A stretch of 64,000 bases of DNA from Henricia sp. BOLD:AAB3569. Taxonomy: Eukaryota; Echinodermata; Asteroidea; Spinulosida; Echinasteridae. The DNA is taken from positions 712,667 to 776,666 of the forward strand of contig JBBELK010000111.1 in assembly GCA_037783545.1 (NCBI GenBank). Reading direction: 5' to 3'. A model generated the notes under the pieces. It was not told where the DNA came from. It was given only the letters and a program-made list of their open reading frames with translations, and searched no databases. The translations under genes and the position numbers were made by a program. Positions 23,182 through 37,248 of this stretch are shown here, piece after piece. Every line of letters begins with the position of its first letter. The stretch's first letter is position 1.

Positions 23182-24232
23182 AGGTCAAAGGTGTTGCTAT
23201 ATGTTTGGATACCCCACCCTAGGTCCAAGTGTAATACAGTTGACCACATGCAGATATATTGTACCACTTTCAAATGGCAAGGCAAAATCTGTTAGACCAA
23301 TAGGAAACGAGGTCAAAGGTCACGACCATATTTTTTGGATACACCACCGTAGGTCCAAGTGTAATACAGTTGACCACATGCAGATATCTTGTACCACTTT
23401 CAAATGGCAAGGCAAAATCTGTTAGACCAATAGGAAACGAGGTCAAAGGTCACGACCATATTTTTTGGATACACCACCCTAGGTCCAAGTGTAATACAGT
23501 TGACCACATGCAGATATATTGTACCATTTTCAAATGGAAAGGCAAAATCTGTTAGACCAATAGGAAACGAGGTCAAAGGTCACGACCATATTTTTTGGAT
23601 ACACCACCCTAGGTCCAAGTGTAATACAGTTGACCACATGCAGATATCTTGTACCACTTTCAAATGGCAAGGCAAAATCTGTTAGACCAATAGGAAACGA
23701 GGTCAAAGGTCACGACCATATTTTTTGGATACACCACTCTAGGTCCAAGTGTAATACAGTTGACCACATGCAGATATATTGTACCACTTTCAGATGGAAA
23801 GGCAAAATCTGTTAGACCAATAGGAAACGAGGTCAAAGGTCACGACCATATTTTTTGGATACACCACCCTAGGTCCAAGTGTAATACAGTTGACCACATG
23901 CAGATATCTTGTACCACTTTCAAATGGCAAGGCAAAATCTGTTAGACCAATAGGAAACGAGGTCAAAGGTCACGACCATATTTTTTGGATACACCACCCT
24001 AGGTCCAAGTGTAATACAGTTGACCACATGCAGATATCTTGTACCACTTTCAAATGGCAAGGCAAAATCTGTTAGACCAATAGGAAACGAGGTCAAAGGT
24101 CACGACCATATTTTTTAGATACACCACCCTAGGTCCAAGTGTAATACAGTTGACCACATGCAGATATATTGTACCACTTTCAAATGGCAAGGCAAAATCT
24201 GTTAGACCAATAGGAAACGAGGTCAAAGGTCA
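23182..24232 (+). repeat. Satellite array 5: 8 monomers
   Basis: Eight monomers. The first monomer has the altered lead GGTGTTGCTATATGTTTGG. Confidence 0.93.
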
Positions 24233-24839
24233 AGGGGTGTGCGCATCTCAAAGACCTTTGTTAGTCATCGTATATGCCGAAGGAATCAAGATCGTAGGTC
24301 AAACGGTTGATTTGTTATTGTTTTTTGAATATTTAATTTATTAAACTTCATGCCCCTTTAATCTGACAAGTGATGACGTCATCATGACGTCATTAGTACT
24401 GTGCACAACTTTACATAGTGACCAATGTCCATGTGAAGTTTGAAGTCAATCATGAATGTGCAAATGCCCGAAATAGCGTCTGAAAAAAGTGGAAGAAGGA
24501 AAAGTAAAAAAAAAATTAAAAACAAAATCGTAACGAAAACAAAGGCTGTTCCTGACCGTGTCGGAACAGCCAAAAAAAAAAAAAAACAATCGTTACGAAA
24601 ACAAAGGCTGTTCCGACCCGAATCGGAACAGCCAAAAATATAAAACTAGACCTGTGTTCGTTCTTGACAACGAACACATGGCTGTTCCCCTCCTTTTTAT
24701 AAACATATATGGTGTTCGGGATGACCTTTGTTAGTTATCGTATATGAAGAAATCACGATCGTAGGTCAAACGGTTGAGTTTTTATCGATTGTTAAATATT
24801 GAATATTATTACATGCCCCTTTAATCTGACATGTAGGGA
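24233..24839 (+). repeat. Satellite spacer 5 (long form)
   Basis: It has the same length as spacer 3 and is its duplicate at +3,700 bp. Confidence 0.9.
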
Positions 24840-26412
24840 AGGTCACAGGTCACGGCCATATTTTTTGGATACACCACCCTAGGTCGAAGTGTAATACAGT
24901 TGACCACATGCAGATATCTTGTACCACTTTCAAATGGCAAGGCAAAATCTGTTAGACCAATAGGAAACGAGGTCAAAGGTCACGACCAAATTTTTTGGAT
25001 ACACCACCCGAGGTCCAAGTGTAATACAGTTGACCACATGCAGATATCTTGTACCACTTTCAAATGGAAAGGCAAAATCTGTTAGACCAATAGGAAACGA
25101 GGTCAAAGGTCACGACCATATTTTTTGGATACACCACCCTAGGTCCAAGTGTAATACAGTTGACCACATGCAGATATCTTGTACCACTTTCAAATGGCAA
25201 GGCAAAATCTGTTAGACCAATAGGAAACGAGGTCAAAGGTCACGACCATATTTTTTGGATACACCACCCTAGGTCCAAGTGTAATACAGTTGACCACATG
25301 CAGATATATTGTACCATTTTCAAATGGAAAGGCAAAATCTGTTAGACCAATAGGAAACGAGGTCAAAGGTCACGACCATATTTTTTGGATACACCACCCT
25401 AGGTCCAAGTGTAATACAGTTGACCACATGCAGATATCTTGTACCACTTTCAAATGGCAAGGCAAAATCTGTTAGACCAATAGGAAACGAGGTCAAAGGT
25501 CACGACCATATTTTTTGGATACACCACTCTAGGTCCAAGTGTAATACAGTTGACCACATGCAGATATATTGTACCACTTTCAAATGGAAAGGCAAAATCT
25601 GTTAGACCAATAGGAAACGAGGTCAAAGGTCACGACCATATTTTTTGGATACACCACCCTAGGTCCAAGTGTAATACAGTTGACCACATGCAGATATCTT
25701 GTACCACTTTCAAATGGCAAGGCAAAATATTTTAGACCAATAGGAAACGAGGTCAAAGGTCACGACCATATTTTTTTGATAAACCACCCTAGGTCCAAGT
25801 GTAATACAGTTGACCACATGCAGATATCTTGTACCACTTTCAAATGGCAAGGCAAAATCTGTTAGACCAATAGGAAACGAGGTCAAAGGTCACGACCATA
25901 TTTTTTGGATACACCACCCTAGGTCCAAGTGTAATACAGTTGACCACATGCAGATATCTTGTACCACTTTCAAATGGCAAGGCAAAATCTGTTAGACCAA
26001 AAGGAAACGAGGTCAAAGGTCACGACCATATTTTTTGGATACACCACCCTAGGTCCAAGTGTAATACAGTTGACCACATGCAGATATCTTGTACCACTTT
26101 CAAATGTCAAGGCAAAATCTGTTAGACCAATAGGAAACGAGGTCAAAGGTCACGACCATATTTTTTGGATACACCACCCTAGGTCCAAGTGTAATACAGT
26201 TGACCACATGCAGATATCTTGTACCACTTTCAAATGGCAAGGCAAAATCTGTTAGACCAATAGGAAACGAGGTCAAAGGTCACGACCTAATTTGTTGGAT
26301 ACACCACCCTAGGTCCAAGTGTAATACAGTTGACCACATCCAGATATCTTGTAACACTTTCAAATGGCAAGGCAAAATCTCTTTGACCAATAGGAAACGA
26401 AGTCCAAGGTCA
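24840..26412 (+). repeat. Satellite array 6: 12 monomers
   Basis: It duplicates array 4 at +3,700 bp with few substitutions. Confidence 0.93.
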
Positions 26413-26881
26413 AGGGGTGCGCGCATCTCAAAGACACTTGTTAGTCATTGTATATGGCGAAGGAATCAAGATCGTAGTTCAAACGGTTGATTTTTTAATG
26501 ATTTTTGAATATTTAATTTATTAAACTTCATACCCCTTTAATCTGACACGTGATGACGTCATCATGACGTCATTAGTACTGTGCACAACTTCACATAGTG
26601 ACCAATGTCCATGTGAAGTTTGAAGTCAAGCATCAATGTGCAAGTGTCCGAAATAGCGTCTGAAAAAAGTGGAAGAAGGAAAAGGATAAACTAGACCTGT
26701 GTTCGTTCTTGACAACGAACACATGGCTGTTCCCCTCCTTTTTATAAACATATATTGTGTTCAGGATGACCTTTGTTAGTGATCGTATATGAATAAATCA
26801 CGATCGTAGGTCAAACTGTTGAGTTTTTATCGATTTTTAAATATTAAATATTATTACATGCCCCTTTAATCTGACATGTAC
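26413..26881 (+). repeat. Satellite spacer 6 (short form)
   Basis: It duplicates spacer 4 at +3,700 bp. Confidence 0.9.
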
Positions 26882-29800
26882 AGGTCAAAGGTGTTGCTAT
26901 ATGTTTGGATACCCCACCCTAGGTCCAAGTGTAATACAGTTGACCACATGCAGATATATTGTACCACTTTCAAATGGCAAGGCAAAATCTGTTAGACCAA
27001 TAGGAAACGAGGTCAAAGGTCACGACCATATTTTTTGGATACACCACCGTAGGTCCAAGTGTAATACAGTTGACCACATGCAGATATCTTGTACCACTTT
27101 CAAATGGCAAGGCAAAATCTGTTAGACCAATAGGAAACGAGGTCAAAGGTCACGACCATATTTTTTGGATACACCACCCTAGGTCCAAGTGTAATACAGT
27201 TGACCACATGCAGATATATTGTACCATTTTCAAATGGAAAGGCAAAATCTGTTAGACCAATAGGAAACGAGGTCAAAGGTCACGACCATATTTTTTGGAT
27301 ACACCACCCTAGGTCCAAGTGTAATACAGTTGACCACATGCAGATATCTTGTACCACTTTCAAATGGCAAGGCAAAATCTGTTAGACCAATAGGAAACGA
27401 GGTCAAAGGTCACGACCATATTTTTTGGATACACCACTCTAGGTCCAAGTGTAATACAGTTGACCACATGCAGATATATTGTACCACTTTCAAATGGAAA
27501 GGCAAAATCTGTTAGACCAATAGGAAACGAGGTCAAAGGTCACGACCATATTTTTTGGATACACCACCCTAGGTCCAAGTGTAATACAGTTGACCACATG
27601 CAGATATCTTGTACCACTTTCAAATGGCAAGGCAAAATCTGTTAGACCAATAGGAAACGAGGTCAAAGGTCACGACCATATTTTTTGGATACACCACCCT
27701 AGGTCCAAGTGTAATACAGTTGACCACATGCAGATATCTTGTACCACTTTCAAATGGCAAGGCAAAATCTGTTAGACCAATAGGAAACGAGGTCAAAGGT
27801 CACGACCATATTTTTTGGATACACCACCCTAGGTCCAAGTGTAATACAGTTGACCACATGCAGATATCTTGTACCACTTTCAAATGGCAAGGCAAAATCT
27901 GTTAGACCAATAGGAAACGAGGTCAAAGGTCACGACCATATTTTTTGGATACACCACCCTAGGTCCAAGTGTAATACAGTTGACCACATGCAGATATCTT
28001 GTACCACTTTCAAATGGCAAGGCAAAATCTGTTAGACCAATAGGAAACGAGGTCAAAGGTCACGACCATATTTTTTGGATACACCACCCTAGGTCCAAGT
28101 GTAATACAGTTGACCACATGCAGATATCTTGTACCACTTTCAAATGGCAAGGCAAAATCTGTTAGACCAATAGGAAACGAGGTCAAAGGTCACGACCATA
28201 TTTTTTTGATAAACCACCCTAGGTCCAAGTGTAATACAGTTGACCACATGCAGATATCTTGTACCACTTTCAAATGGCAAGGCAAAATCTGTTAGACCAA
28301 TAGGAAACGAGGTCAAAGGTCACGACCATATTTTTTGGATACACCACCATAGGTCCAAGTGTAATACAGTTGACCACATGCAGATATCTTGTACCACTTT
28401 CAAATGGCAAGGCAAAATCTGTTAGACCAATAGGAAACGAGGTCAAAGGTCACGACCATATTTTTTGGATACACCACCCTAGGTCCAAGTGTAATACAGT
28501 TGACCACATGCAGATATCTTGTACCACTTTCAAATGGCAAGGCAAAATCTGTTAGACCAATAGGAAACGAGGTCAAAGGTCACGACCATATTTTTTGGAT
28601 ACACCACTCTAGGTCCAAGTGTAATACAGTTGACCACATGCAGATATATTGTACCACTTTCAAATGGAAAGGCAAAATCTGTTACACCAATAGGAAACGA
28701 GGTCAAAGGTCACGACCATATTTTTTGGATACACCACCCTAGGTCCAAGTGTAATACAGTTGACCACATGCAGATATCTTGTACCACTTTCAAATGGCAA
28801 GGCAAAATCTGTTAGACCAATGGGAAACGAGGTCAAAGGTCACGACCATATTTTTTGGATACACCACTCTAGGTCCAAGTGTAATACAGTTGACCACATG
28901 CAGATATATTGTACCACTTTCAAATGGAAAGGCAAAATCTGTTACACCAATAGGAAACGAGGTCAAAGGTCACGACCATATTTTTTGGATACACCACCCT
29001 AGGTCCAAGTGTAATACAGTTGACCACATGCAGATATCTTGTACCACTTTCAAATGGCAAGGCAAAATCTGTTAGACCAATAGGAAACGAGGTCAAAGGT
29101 CACGACCATATTTTTTGGATACACCACCCTAGGTCCAAGTGTAATACAGTTGACCACATGCAGATATCTTGTACCACTTTCAAATGGCAAGGCAAAATCT
29201 GTTAGACCAATAGGAAACGAGGTCAAAGGTCACGACCATATTTTTTAGATACACCACCCTAGGTCCAAGTGTAATACAGTTGACCACATGCAGATATCTT
29301 GTACCACTTTCAAATGGCAAGGCAAAATCTGTTAGACCAATAGGAAACGAGGTCAAAGGTCACGACCATATTTTTTGGATACACCACCCTAGGTCCAAGT
29401 GTAATACAGTTGACCACATGCAGATATCTTGTACCACTTTCAAATGGCAAGGCAAAATCTGTTAGACCAATAGGAAACGAGGTCAAAGGTCACGACCATA
29501 TTTTTTGGATACACCACCCTAGGTCCAAGTGTAATACAGTTGACCACATGCAGATATCTTGTACCACTTTCAAATGGCAAGGCAAAATCTGTTAGACCAA
29601 TAGGAAACGAGGTCAAAGGTCACGACCATATTTTTTGGATACACCACCCTAGGTCCAAGTGTAATACAGTTGACCACATGCAGATATCTTGTACCACTTT
29701 CAAACGGCAAGGCAAAATCTGTTAGACCAATAGGAAACGAGGTCAAAGGTCACGACCATATTTTTTGGATACACCACCCTAGGTCCAAGTGTAATACAGT

Positions 29801-30142
29801 TGACCACATGCAGATATCTTGTACCACTTTCAAATGGCAAGGCAAAATCTGTTAGACCAATAGGAAACGAGGTCAAAGGTCACGACCATATTTTTTGGAT
29901 ACACCACCCTAGGTCCAAGTGTAATACAGTTGACCACATGCAGATAACTTGTACCACTTTCAAATGGCAAGGCAAAATCTGTTAGACCAATAGGAAACGA
30001 GGTCAAAGGTCACGACCTAATTTGTTGGATACACCACCCTAGGTCCAAGTGTAATACAGTTGACCACATCCAGATATCTTGTAACACTTTCAAATGGCAA
30101 GGCAAAATCTCTTTGACCAATAGGAAACGAGGTCCAAGGTCA
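26882..30142 (+). repeat. Satellite array 7: 25 monomers
   Basis: Its first part continues the 3,700-bp duplication. From about 27330 it is copied again at +3,987 bp. Confidence 0.93.
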
Positions 30143-30608
30143 AGGGGTGTGCGCATCTCAAAGACACTTGTTAGTCATTGTATATGGCGAAGGAATCAAG
30201 ATCGTAGTTCAAACGGTTGATTTTTTAATGATTTTTGAATATTTAATTTATTAAACTTCATACCCCTTTAATCTGACACGTGATGACGTCATCATGACGT
30301 CATTAGTACTGTGCACAACTTCACATAGTGACCAATGTCCATGTGAAGTTTGAAGTCAAGCATCAATGTGCAAGTGTCCGAAATAGCGTCTGAAAAAAGT
30401 GGAAGAAGGAAAAGGATAAACTAGACCTGTGTTCGTTCTTGACAACGAACACATGGCTGTTCCCCTCCTTTTTATAAACATATATTGTGTTCAGGATGAC
30501 CTTTGTTAGTGATCGTATATGAATAAATCACGATCGTAGGTCAAACTGTTGAGTTTTTATCGATTTTTAAATATTAAATATTACATGCCCCTTTAATCTG
30601 ACATGTAC
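30143..30608 (+). repeat. Satellite spacer 7 (short form)
   Basis: 466 bp. It is 3 bp shorter than its partners through loss of one ATT near 30580. Confidence 0.9.
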
Positions 30609-33600
30609 AGGTCAAAGGTGTTGCTATATATTTGGATACCCCACCCTAGGTCCAAGTGTAATACAGTTGACCACATGCAGATATATTGTACCACTTTCAA
30701 ATGGCAAGGCAAAATCTGTTAGACCAATAGGAAACGAGGTCAAAGGTCACGACCATATTTTTTGGATACACCACCCTAGGTCCAAGTGTAATACAGTTGA
30801 CCACATGCAGATATCTTGTACCACTTTCAAATGGCAAGGCAAAATCTGTTAGACCAATAGGAAACGAGGTCAAAGGTCACGACCATATTTTTTGGATACA
30901 CCACCCGAGGTCCAAGTGTAATACAGTTGACCACATGCAGATATCTTGTACCACTTTCAAATGGCAAGGCAAAATCTGTTAGACCAATAGGAAACGAGGT
31001 CAAAGGTCACGACCATATTTTTTGGATACACCACCCTAGGTCCAAGTGTAATACAGTTGACCACATGCAGATATCTTGTACCACTTTCAAATGGCAAGGC
31101 AAAATCTGTTAGACCAATAGGAAACGAGGTCAAAGGTCACGACCATATTTTTTGGATACACCACCCTAGGTCCAAGTGTAATACAGTTGACCACATGCAG
31201 ATATCTTGTACCACTTTCAAATGGCAAGGCAAAATCTGTTAGACCAATAGGAAACGAGGTCAAAGGTCACGACCATATTTTTTGGATACACCACCCTAGG
31301 TCCAAGTGTAATACAGTTGACCACATGCAGATATCTTGTACCACTTTCAAATGGCAAGGCAAAATCTGTTAGACCAATAGGAAACGAGGTCAAAGGTCAC
31401 GACCATATTTTTTGGATACACCACTCTAGGTCCAAGTGTAATACAGTTGACCACATGCAGATATATTGTACCACTTTCAAATGGAAAGGCAAAATCTGTT
31501 AGACCAATAGGAAACGAGGTCAAAGGTCACGACCATATTTTTTGGATACACCACCCTAGGTCCAAGTGTAATACAGTTGACCACATGCAGATATCTTGTA
31601 CCACTTTCAAATGGCAAGGCAAAATCTGTTAGACCAATAGGAAACGAGGTCAAAGGTCACGACCATATTTTTTGGATACACCACCCTAGGTCCAAGTGTA
31701 ATACAGTTGACCACATGCAGATATCTTGTACCACTTTCAAATGGCAAGGCAAAATCTGTTAGACCAATAGGAAACGAGGTCAAAGGTCACGACCATATTT
31801 TTTGGATACACCACCCTAGGTCCAAGTGTAATACAGTTGACCACATGCAGATATCTTGTACCACTTTCAAATGGCAAGGCAAAATCTGTTAGACCAATAG
31901 GAAACGAGGTCAAAGGTCACGACCATATTTTTTGGATACACCACCCTAGGTCCAAGTGTAATACAGTTGACCACATGCAGATATCTTGTACCACTTTCAA
32001 ATGGCAAGGCAAAATCTGTTAGACCAATAGGAAACGAGGTCAAAGGTCACGACCATATTTTTTGGATACACCACCCTAGGTCCAAGTGTAATACAGTTGA
32101 CCACATGCAGATATCTTGTACCACTTTCAAATGGCAAGGCAAAATCTGTTAGACCAATAGGAAACGAGGTCAAAGGTCACGACCATATTTTTTTGATAAA
32201 CCACCCTAGGTCCAAGTGTAATACAGTTGACCACATGCAGATATCTTGTACCACTTTCAAATGGCAAGGCAAAATCTGTTAGACCAATAGGAAACGAGGT
32301 CAAAGGTCACGACCATATTTTTTGGATACACCACCATAGGTCCAAGTGTAATACAGTTGACCACATGCAGATATCTTGTACCACTTTCAAATGGCAAGGC
32401 AAAATCTGTTAGACCAATAGGAAACGAGGTCAAAGGTCACGACCATATTTTTTGGATACACCACCCTAGGTCCAAGTGTAATACAGTTGACCACATGCAG
32501 ATATCTTGTACCACTTTCAAATGGCAAGGCAAAATCTGTTAGACCAATAGGAAACGAGGTCAAAGGTCACGACCATATTTTTTGGATACACCACTCTAGG
32601 TCCAAGTGTAATACAGTTGACCACATGCAGATATATTGTACCACTTTCAAATGGAAAGGCAAAATCTGTTACACCAATAGGAAACGAGGTCAAAGGTCAC
32701 GACCATATTTTTTGGATACACCACCCTAGGTCCAAGTGTAATACAGTTGACCACATGCAGATATCTTGTACCACTTTCAAATGGCAAGGCAAAATCTGTT
32801 AGACCAATGGGAAACGAGGTCAAAGGTCACGACCATATTTTTTGGATACACCACTCTAGGTCCAAGTGTAATACAGTTGACCACATGCAGATATATTGTA
32901 CCACTTTCAAATGGAAAGGCAAAATCTGTTACACCAATAGGAAACGAGGTCAAAGGTCACGACCATATTTTTTGGATACACCACCCTAGGTCCAAGTGTA
33001 ATACAGTTGACCACATGCAGATATCTTGTACCACTTTCAAATGGCAAGGCAAAATCTGTTAGACCAATAGGAAACGAGGTCAAAGGTCACGACCATATTT
33101 TTTGGATACACCACCCTAGGTCCAAGTGTAATACAGTTGACCACATGCAGATATCTTGTACCACTTTCAAATGGCAAGGCAAAATCTGTTAGACCAATAG
33201 GAAACGAGGTCAAAGGTCACGACCATATTTTTTAGATACACCACCCTAGGTCCAAGTGTAATACAGTTGACCACATGCAGATATCTTGTACCACTTTCAA
33301 ATGGCAAGGCAAAATCTGTTAGACCAATAGGAAACGAGGTCAAAGGTCACGACCATATTTTTTGGATACACCACCCTAGGTCCAAGTGTAATACAGTTGA
33401 CCACATGCAGATATCTTGTACCACTTTCAAATGGCAAGGCAAAATCTGTTAGACCAATAGGAAACGAGGTCAAAGGTCACGACCATATTTTTTGGATACA
33501 CCACCCTAGGTCCAAGTGTAATACAGTTGACCACATGCAGATATCTTGTACCACTTTCAAATGGCAAGGCAAAATCTGTTAGACCAATAGGAAACGAGGT

Positions 33601-34129
33601 CAAAGGTCACGACCATATTTTTTGGATACACCACCCTAGGTCCAAGTGTAATACAGTTGACCACATGCAGATATCTTGTACCACTTTCAAACGGCAAGGC
33701 AAAATCTGTTAGACCAATAGGAAACGAGGTCAAAGGTCACGACCATATTTTTTGGATACACCACCCTAGGTCCAAGTGTAATACAGTTGACCACATGCAG
33801 ATATCTTGTACCACTTTCAAATGGCAAGGCAAAATCTGTTAGACCAATAGGAAACGAGGTCAAAGGTCACGACCATATTTTTTGGATACACCACCCTAGG
33901 TCCAAGTGTAATACAGTTGACCACATGCAGATAACTTGTACCACTTTCAAATGGCAAGGCAAAATCTGTTAGACCAATAGGAAACGAGGTCAAAGGTCAC
34001 GACCTAATTTGTTGGATACACCACCCTAGGTCCAAGTGTAATACAGTTGACCACATCCAGATATCTTGTAACACTTTCAAATGGCAAGGCAAAATCTCTT
34101 TGACCAATAGGAAACGAGGTCCAAGGTCA
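30609..34129 (+). repeat. Satellite array 8: 27 monomers
   Basis: This is the largest array. From about 31317 it repeats array 7, including private variants. Confidence 0.93.
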
Positions 34130-34598
34130 AGGGGTGTGCGCATCTCAAAGACACTTGTTAGTCATTGTATATGGCGAAGGAATCAAGATCGTAGTTCAAA
34201 CGGTTGATTTTTTAATGATTTTTGAATATTTAATTTATTAAACTTCATACCCCTTTAATCTGACACGTGATGACGTCATCATGACGTCATTAGTACTGTG
34301 CACAACTTCACATAGTGACCAATGTCCATGTGAAGTTTGAAGTCAAGCATCAATGTGCAAGTGTCCGAAATAGCGTCTGAAAAAAGTGGAAGAAGGAAAA
34401 GGATAAACTAGACCTGTGTTCGTTCTTGACAACGAACACATGGCTGTTCCCCTCCTTTTTATAAACATATATTGTGTTCAGGATGACCTTTGTTAGTGAT
34501 CGTATATGAATAAATCACGATCGTAGGTCAAACTGTTGAGTTTTTATCGATTTTTAAATATTAAATATTATTACATGCCCCTTTAATCTGACATGTAC
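34130..34598 (+). repeat. Satellite spacer 8 (short form)
   Basis: It is the copy of spacer 7 at +3,987 bp. Confidence 0.9.
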
Positions 34599-35519
34599 AG
34601 GTCAAAGGTGTTGCTATATATTTGGATACCCCACCCTAGGTCCAAGTGTAATACAGTTGACCACATGCAGATATATTGTACCACTTTCAAATGGCAAGGC
34701 AAAATCTGTTAGACCAATAGGAAACGAGGTCAAAGGTCACGACCATATTTTTTGGATACACCACCCTAGGTCCAAGTGTAATACAGTTGACCACATGCAG
34801 ATATCTTGTACCACTTTCAAATGGCAAGGCAAAATCTGTTAGACCAATAGGAAACGAGGTCAAAGGTCACGACCATATTTTTTGGATACACCACCCGAGG
34901 TCCAAGTGTAATACAGTTGACCACATGCAGATATCTTGTACCACTTTCAAATGGCAAGGCAAAATCTGTTAGACCAATAGGAAACGAGGTCAAAGGTCAC
35001 GACCATATTTTTTGGATACACCACCCTAGGTCCAAGTGTAATACAGTTGACCACATGCAGATATCTTGTACCACTTTCAAATGGCAAGGCAAAATCTGTT
35101 AGACCAATAGGAAACGAGGTCAAAGGTCACGACCATATTTTTTGGATACACCACCCTAGGTCCAAGTGTAATACAGTTGACCACATGCAGATATCTTGTA
35201 CCACTTTCAAATGGCAAGGCAAAATCTGTTAGACCAATAGGAAACGAGGTCAAAGGTCACGACCATATTTTTTGGATACACCACCCTAGGTCCAAGTGTA
35301 ATACAGTTGACCACATGCAGATATCTTGTACCACTTTCAAATGGCAAGGCAAAATCTGTTAGACCAATAGGAAACGAGGTCAAAGGTCACGACCTAATTT
35401 GTTGGATACACCATTCTAGGTCCAAGTGTAATACAGTTGACCACATCCAGATATCTTGTAACACTTTCAAATGGCAAGGCAAAATCTCTTTGACCAATAG
35501 GAAACGAGGTCCAAGGTCA
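34599..35519 (+). repeat. Satellite array 9: 7 monomers
   Basis: Its first six monomers match the start of array 8 at +3,990 bp. The last is the terminal variant with ACACCATTCTAGG. Confidence 0.93.
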
Positions 35520-35988
35520 AGGGGTGTGCGCATCTCAAAGACACTTGTTAGTCATTGTATATGGCGAAGGAATCAAGATCGTAGTTCAAACGGTTGATTT
35601 TTGAATGATTTTTGAATATTTAATTTATTAAACTTCATACCCCTTTAATCTGACACGTGATGACGTCATCATGACGTCATTAGTACTGTGCACAACTTCA
35701 CATAGTGACCAATGTCCATGTGAAGTTTGAAGTCAAGCATCAATGTGCAAGTGTCCGAAATAGCGTCTGAAAAAAGTGGAAGAAGGAAAAGAATAAACTA
35801 GACCTGTGTTCGTTCTTGACAACGAACACATGGCTGTTCCCCTCCTTTTTATAAACATATATTGTGTTCAGGATGACCTTTGTTAGTGATCGTATATGAA
35901 TAAATCACGATCGTAGTTCAAACGGTTGAGTTTTTATCGATTTTTAAATATTAAATATTATTACATGCCCCTTTAATCTGACATGTAC
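35520..35988 (+). repeat. Satellite spacer 9 (short form)
   Basis: Twin CRE present; no GGCTGTTCC hairpin. Confidence 0.9.
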
Positions 35989-36779
35989 AGGTCAAAGGTG
36001 TTGCTATATGTTTGGATACCCCACCCTAGGTCCAAGTGTAATACAGTTGACCACATGCAGATATATTGTACCACTTTCAAATGGCAAGGCAAAATCTGTT
36101 AGACCAATAGGAAACGAGGTCAAAGGTCACGACCATATTTTTTGGATACACCACCCTAGGTCCAAGTGTAATACAGTTGACCACATGCGGATATCTTGTA
36201 CCACTTTCAAATGGCAAGGCAAAATCTGTTAGACCAATAGGAAACGAGGTCAAAGGTCACGACCATATTTTTTGGATACACCACCCTAGGTCCAAGTGTA
36301 ATACAGTTGACCACATGCGGATATCTTGTACCACTTTCAAATGGCAAGGCAAAATCTGTTAGACCAATAGGAAACGAGGTCAAAGGTCACGACCATATTT
36401 TTTGGATACACCACCCTAGGTCCAAGTGTAATACAGTTGACCACATGCAGATATCTTGTACCACTTTCAAATGGCAAGGCAAAATCTGTTAGACCAATAG
36501 GAAACGAGGTCAAAGGTCACGACCATATTTTTTGGATACACCACCCTAGGTCCAAGTGTAATACAGTTGACCACATGCATATATCTTGTACCACTTTCAA
36601 ATGGCAAGGCAAAATCTGTTAGACCAATAGGAAACGAGGTCAAAGGTCACGACCATATTTTTTGGATACACCACCCTAGGTCCAAGTGTAATACAGTTGA
36701 CCACATGCAGATATCTTGTACCACTTTCAAATGGCAAGGCAAAATCTGTTAGACCAATAGGAAACGAGGTCAAAGGTCA
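35989..36779 (+). repeat. Satellite array 10: 6 monomers
   Basis: It contains the ACATGCGGATATC variant, shared with array 12 at +5,134 bp. Confidence 0.93.
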
Positions 36780-37248
36780 AGGGGTGTGCGCATCTCAAAG
36801 ACCTTTGTTAGTCATCGTATATGCCGAAGGAATCAAGATCGTAGGTCAAACGGTTGATTTTTTATTGATTTTTGAATATTTAATTTATTAAACTTCATGC
36901 CCCTTTAATCTGACACGTGATGACGTCATCATTACGTCATTAGTACTGTGCACTAATTCACATAGTGACCAATGTCCATGTGAAGTTTGAAGTCAATCAT
37001 CAATGTGCAAGTGTCCGAAATAGCGTCTGAAAAAAGTGGAAGAAGGAAAAGGATAAACTAGACCTGTGTTCGTTCTTGACAACGAACACATGGCTGTTCC
37101 CCTCCTTTTTATAAACATATATTGTGTTCAGGATGACCTTTGTTAGTGATCGTATTTGAATAAATCACGATCGTAGGTCAAACTGTTGAGTTTTTATCGA
37201 TTTTTAAATATTAAATATTATTACATGCCCCTTTAATCTGACATGTAC
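36780..37248 (+). repeat. Satellite spacer 10 (short form)
   Basis: The second CRE is mutated to TTACGTCA, as in spacers 0 and 12. Confidence 0.9.
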
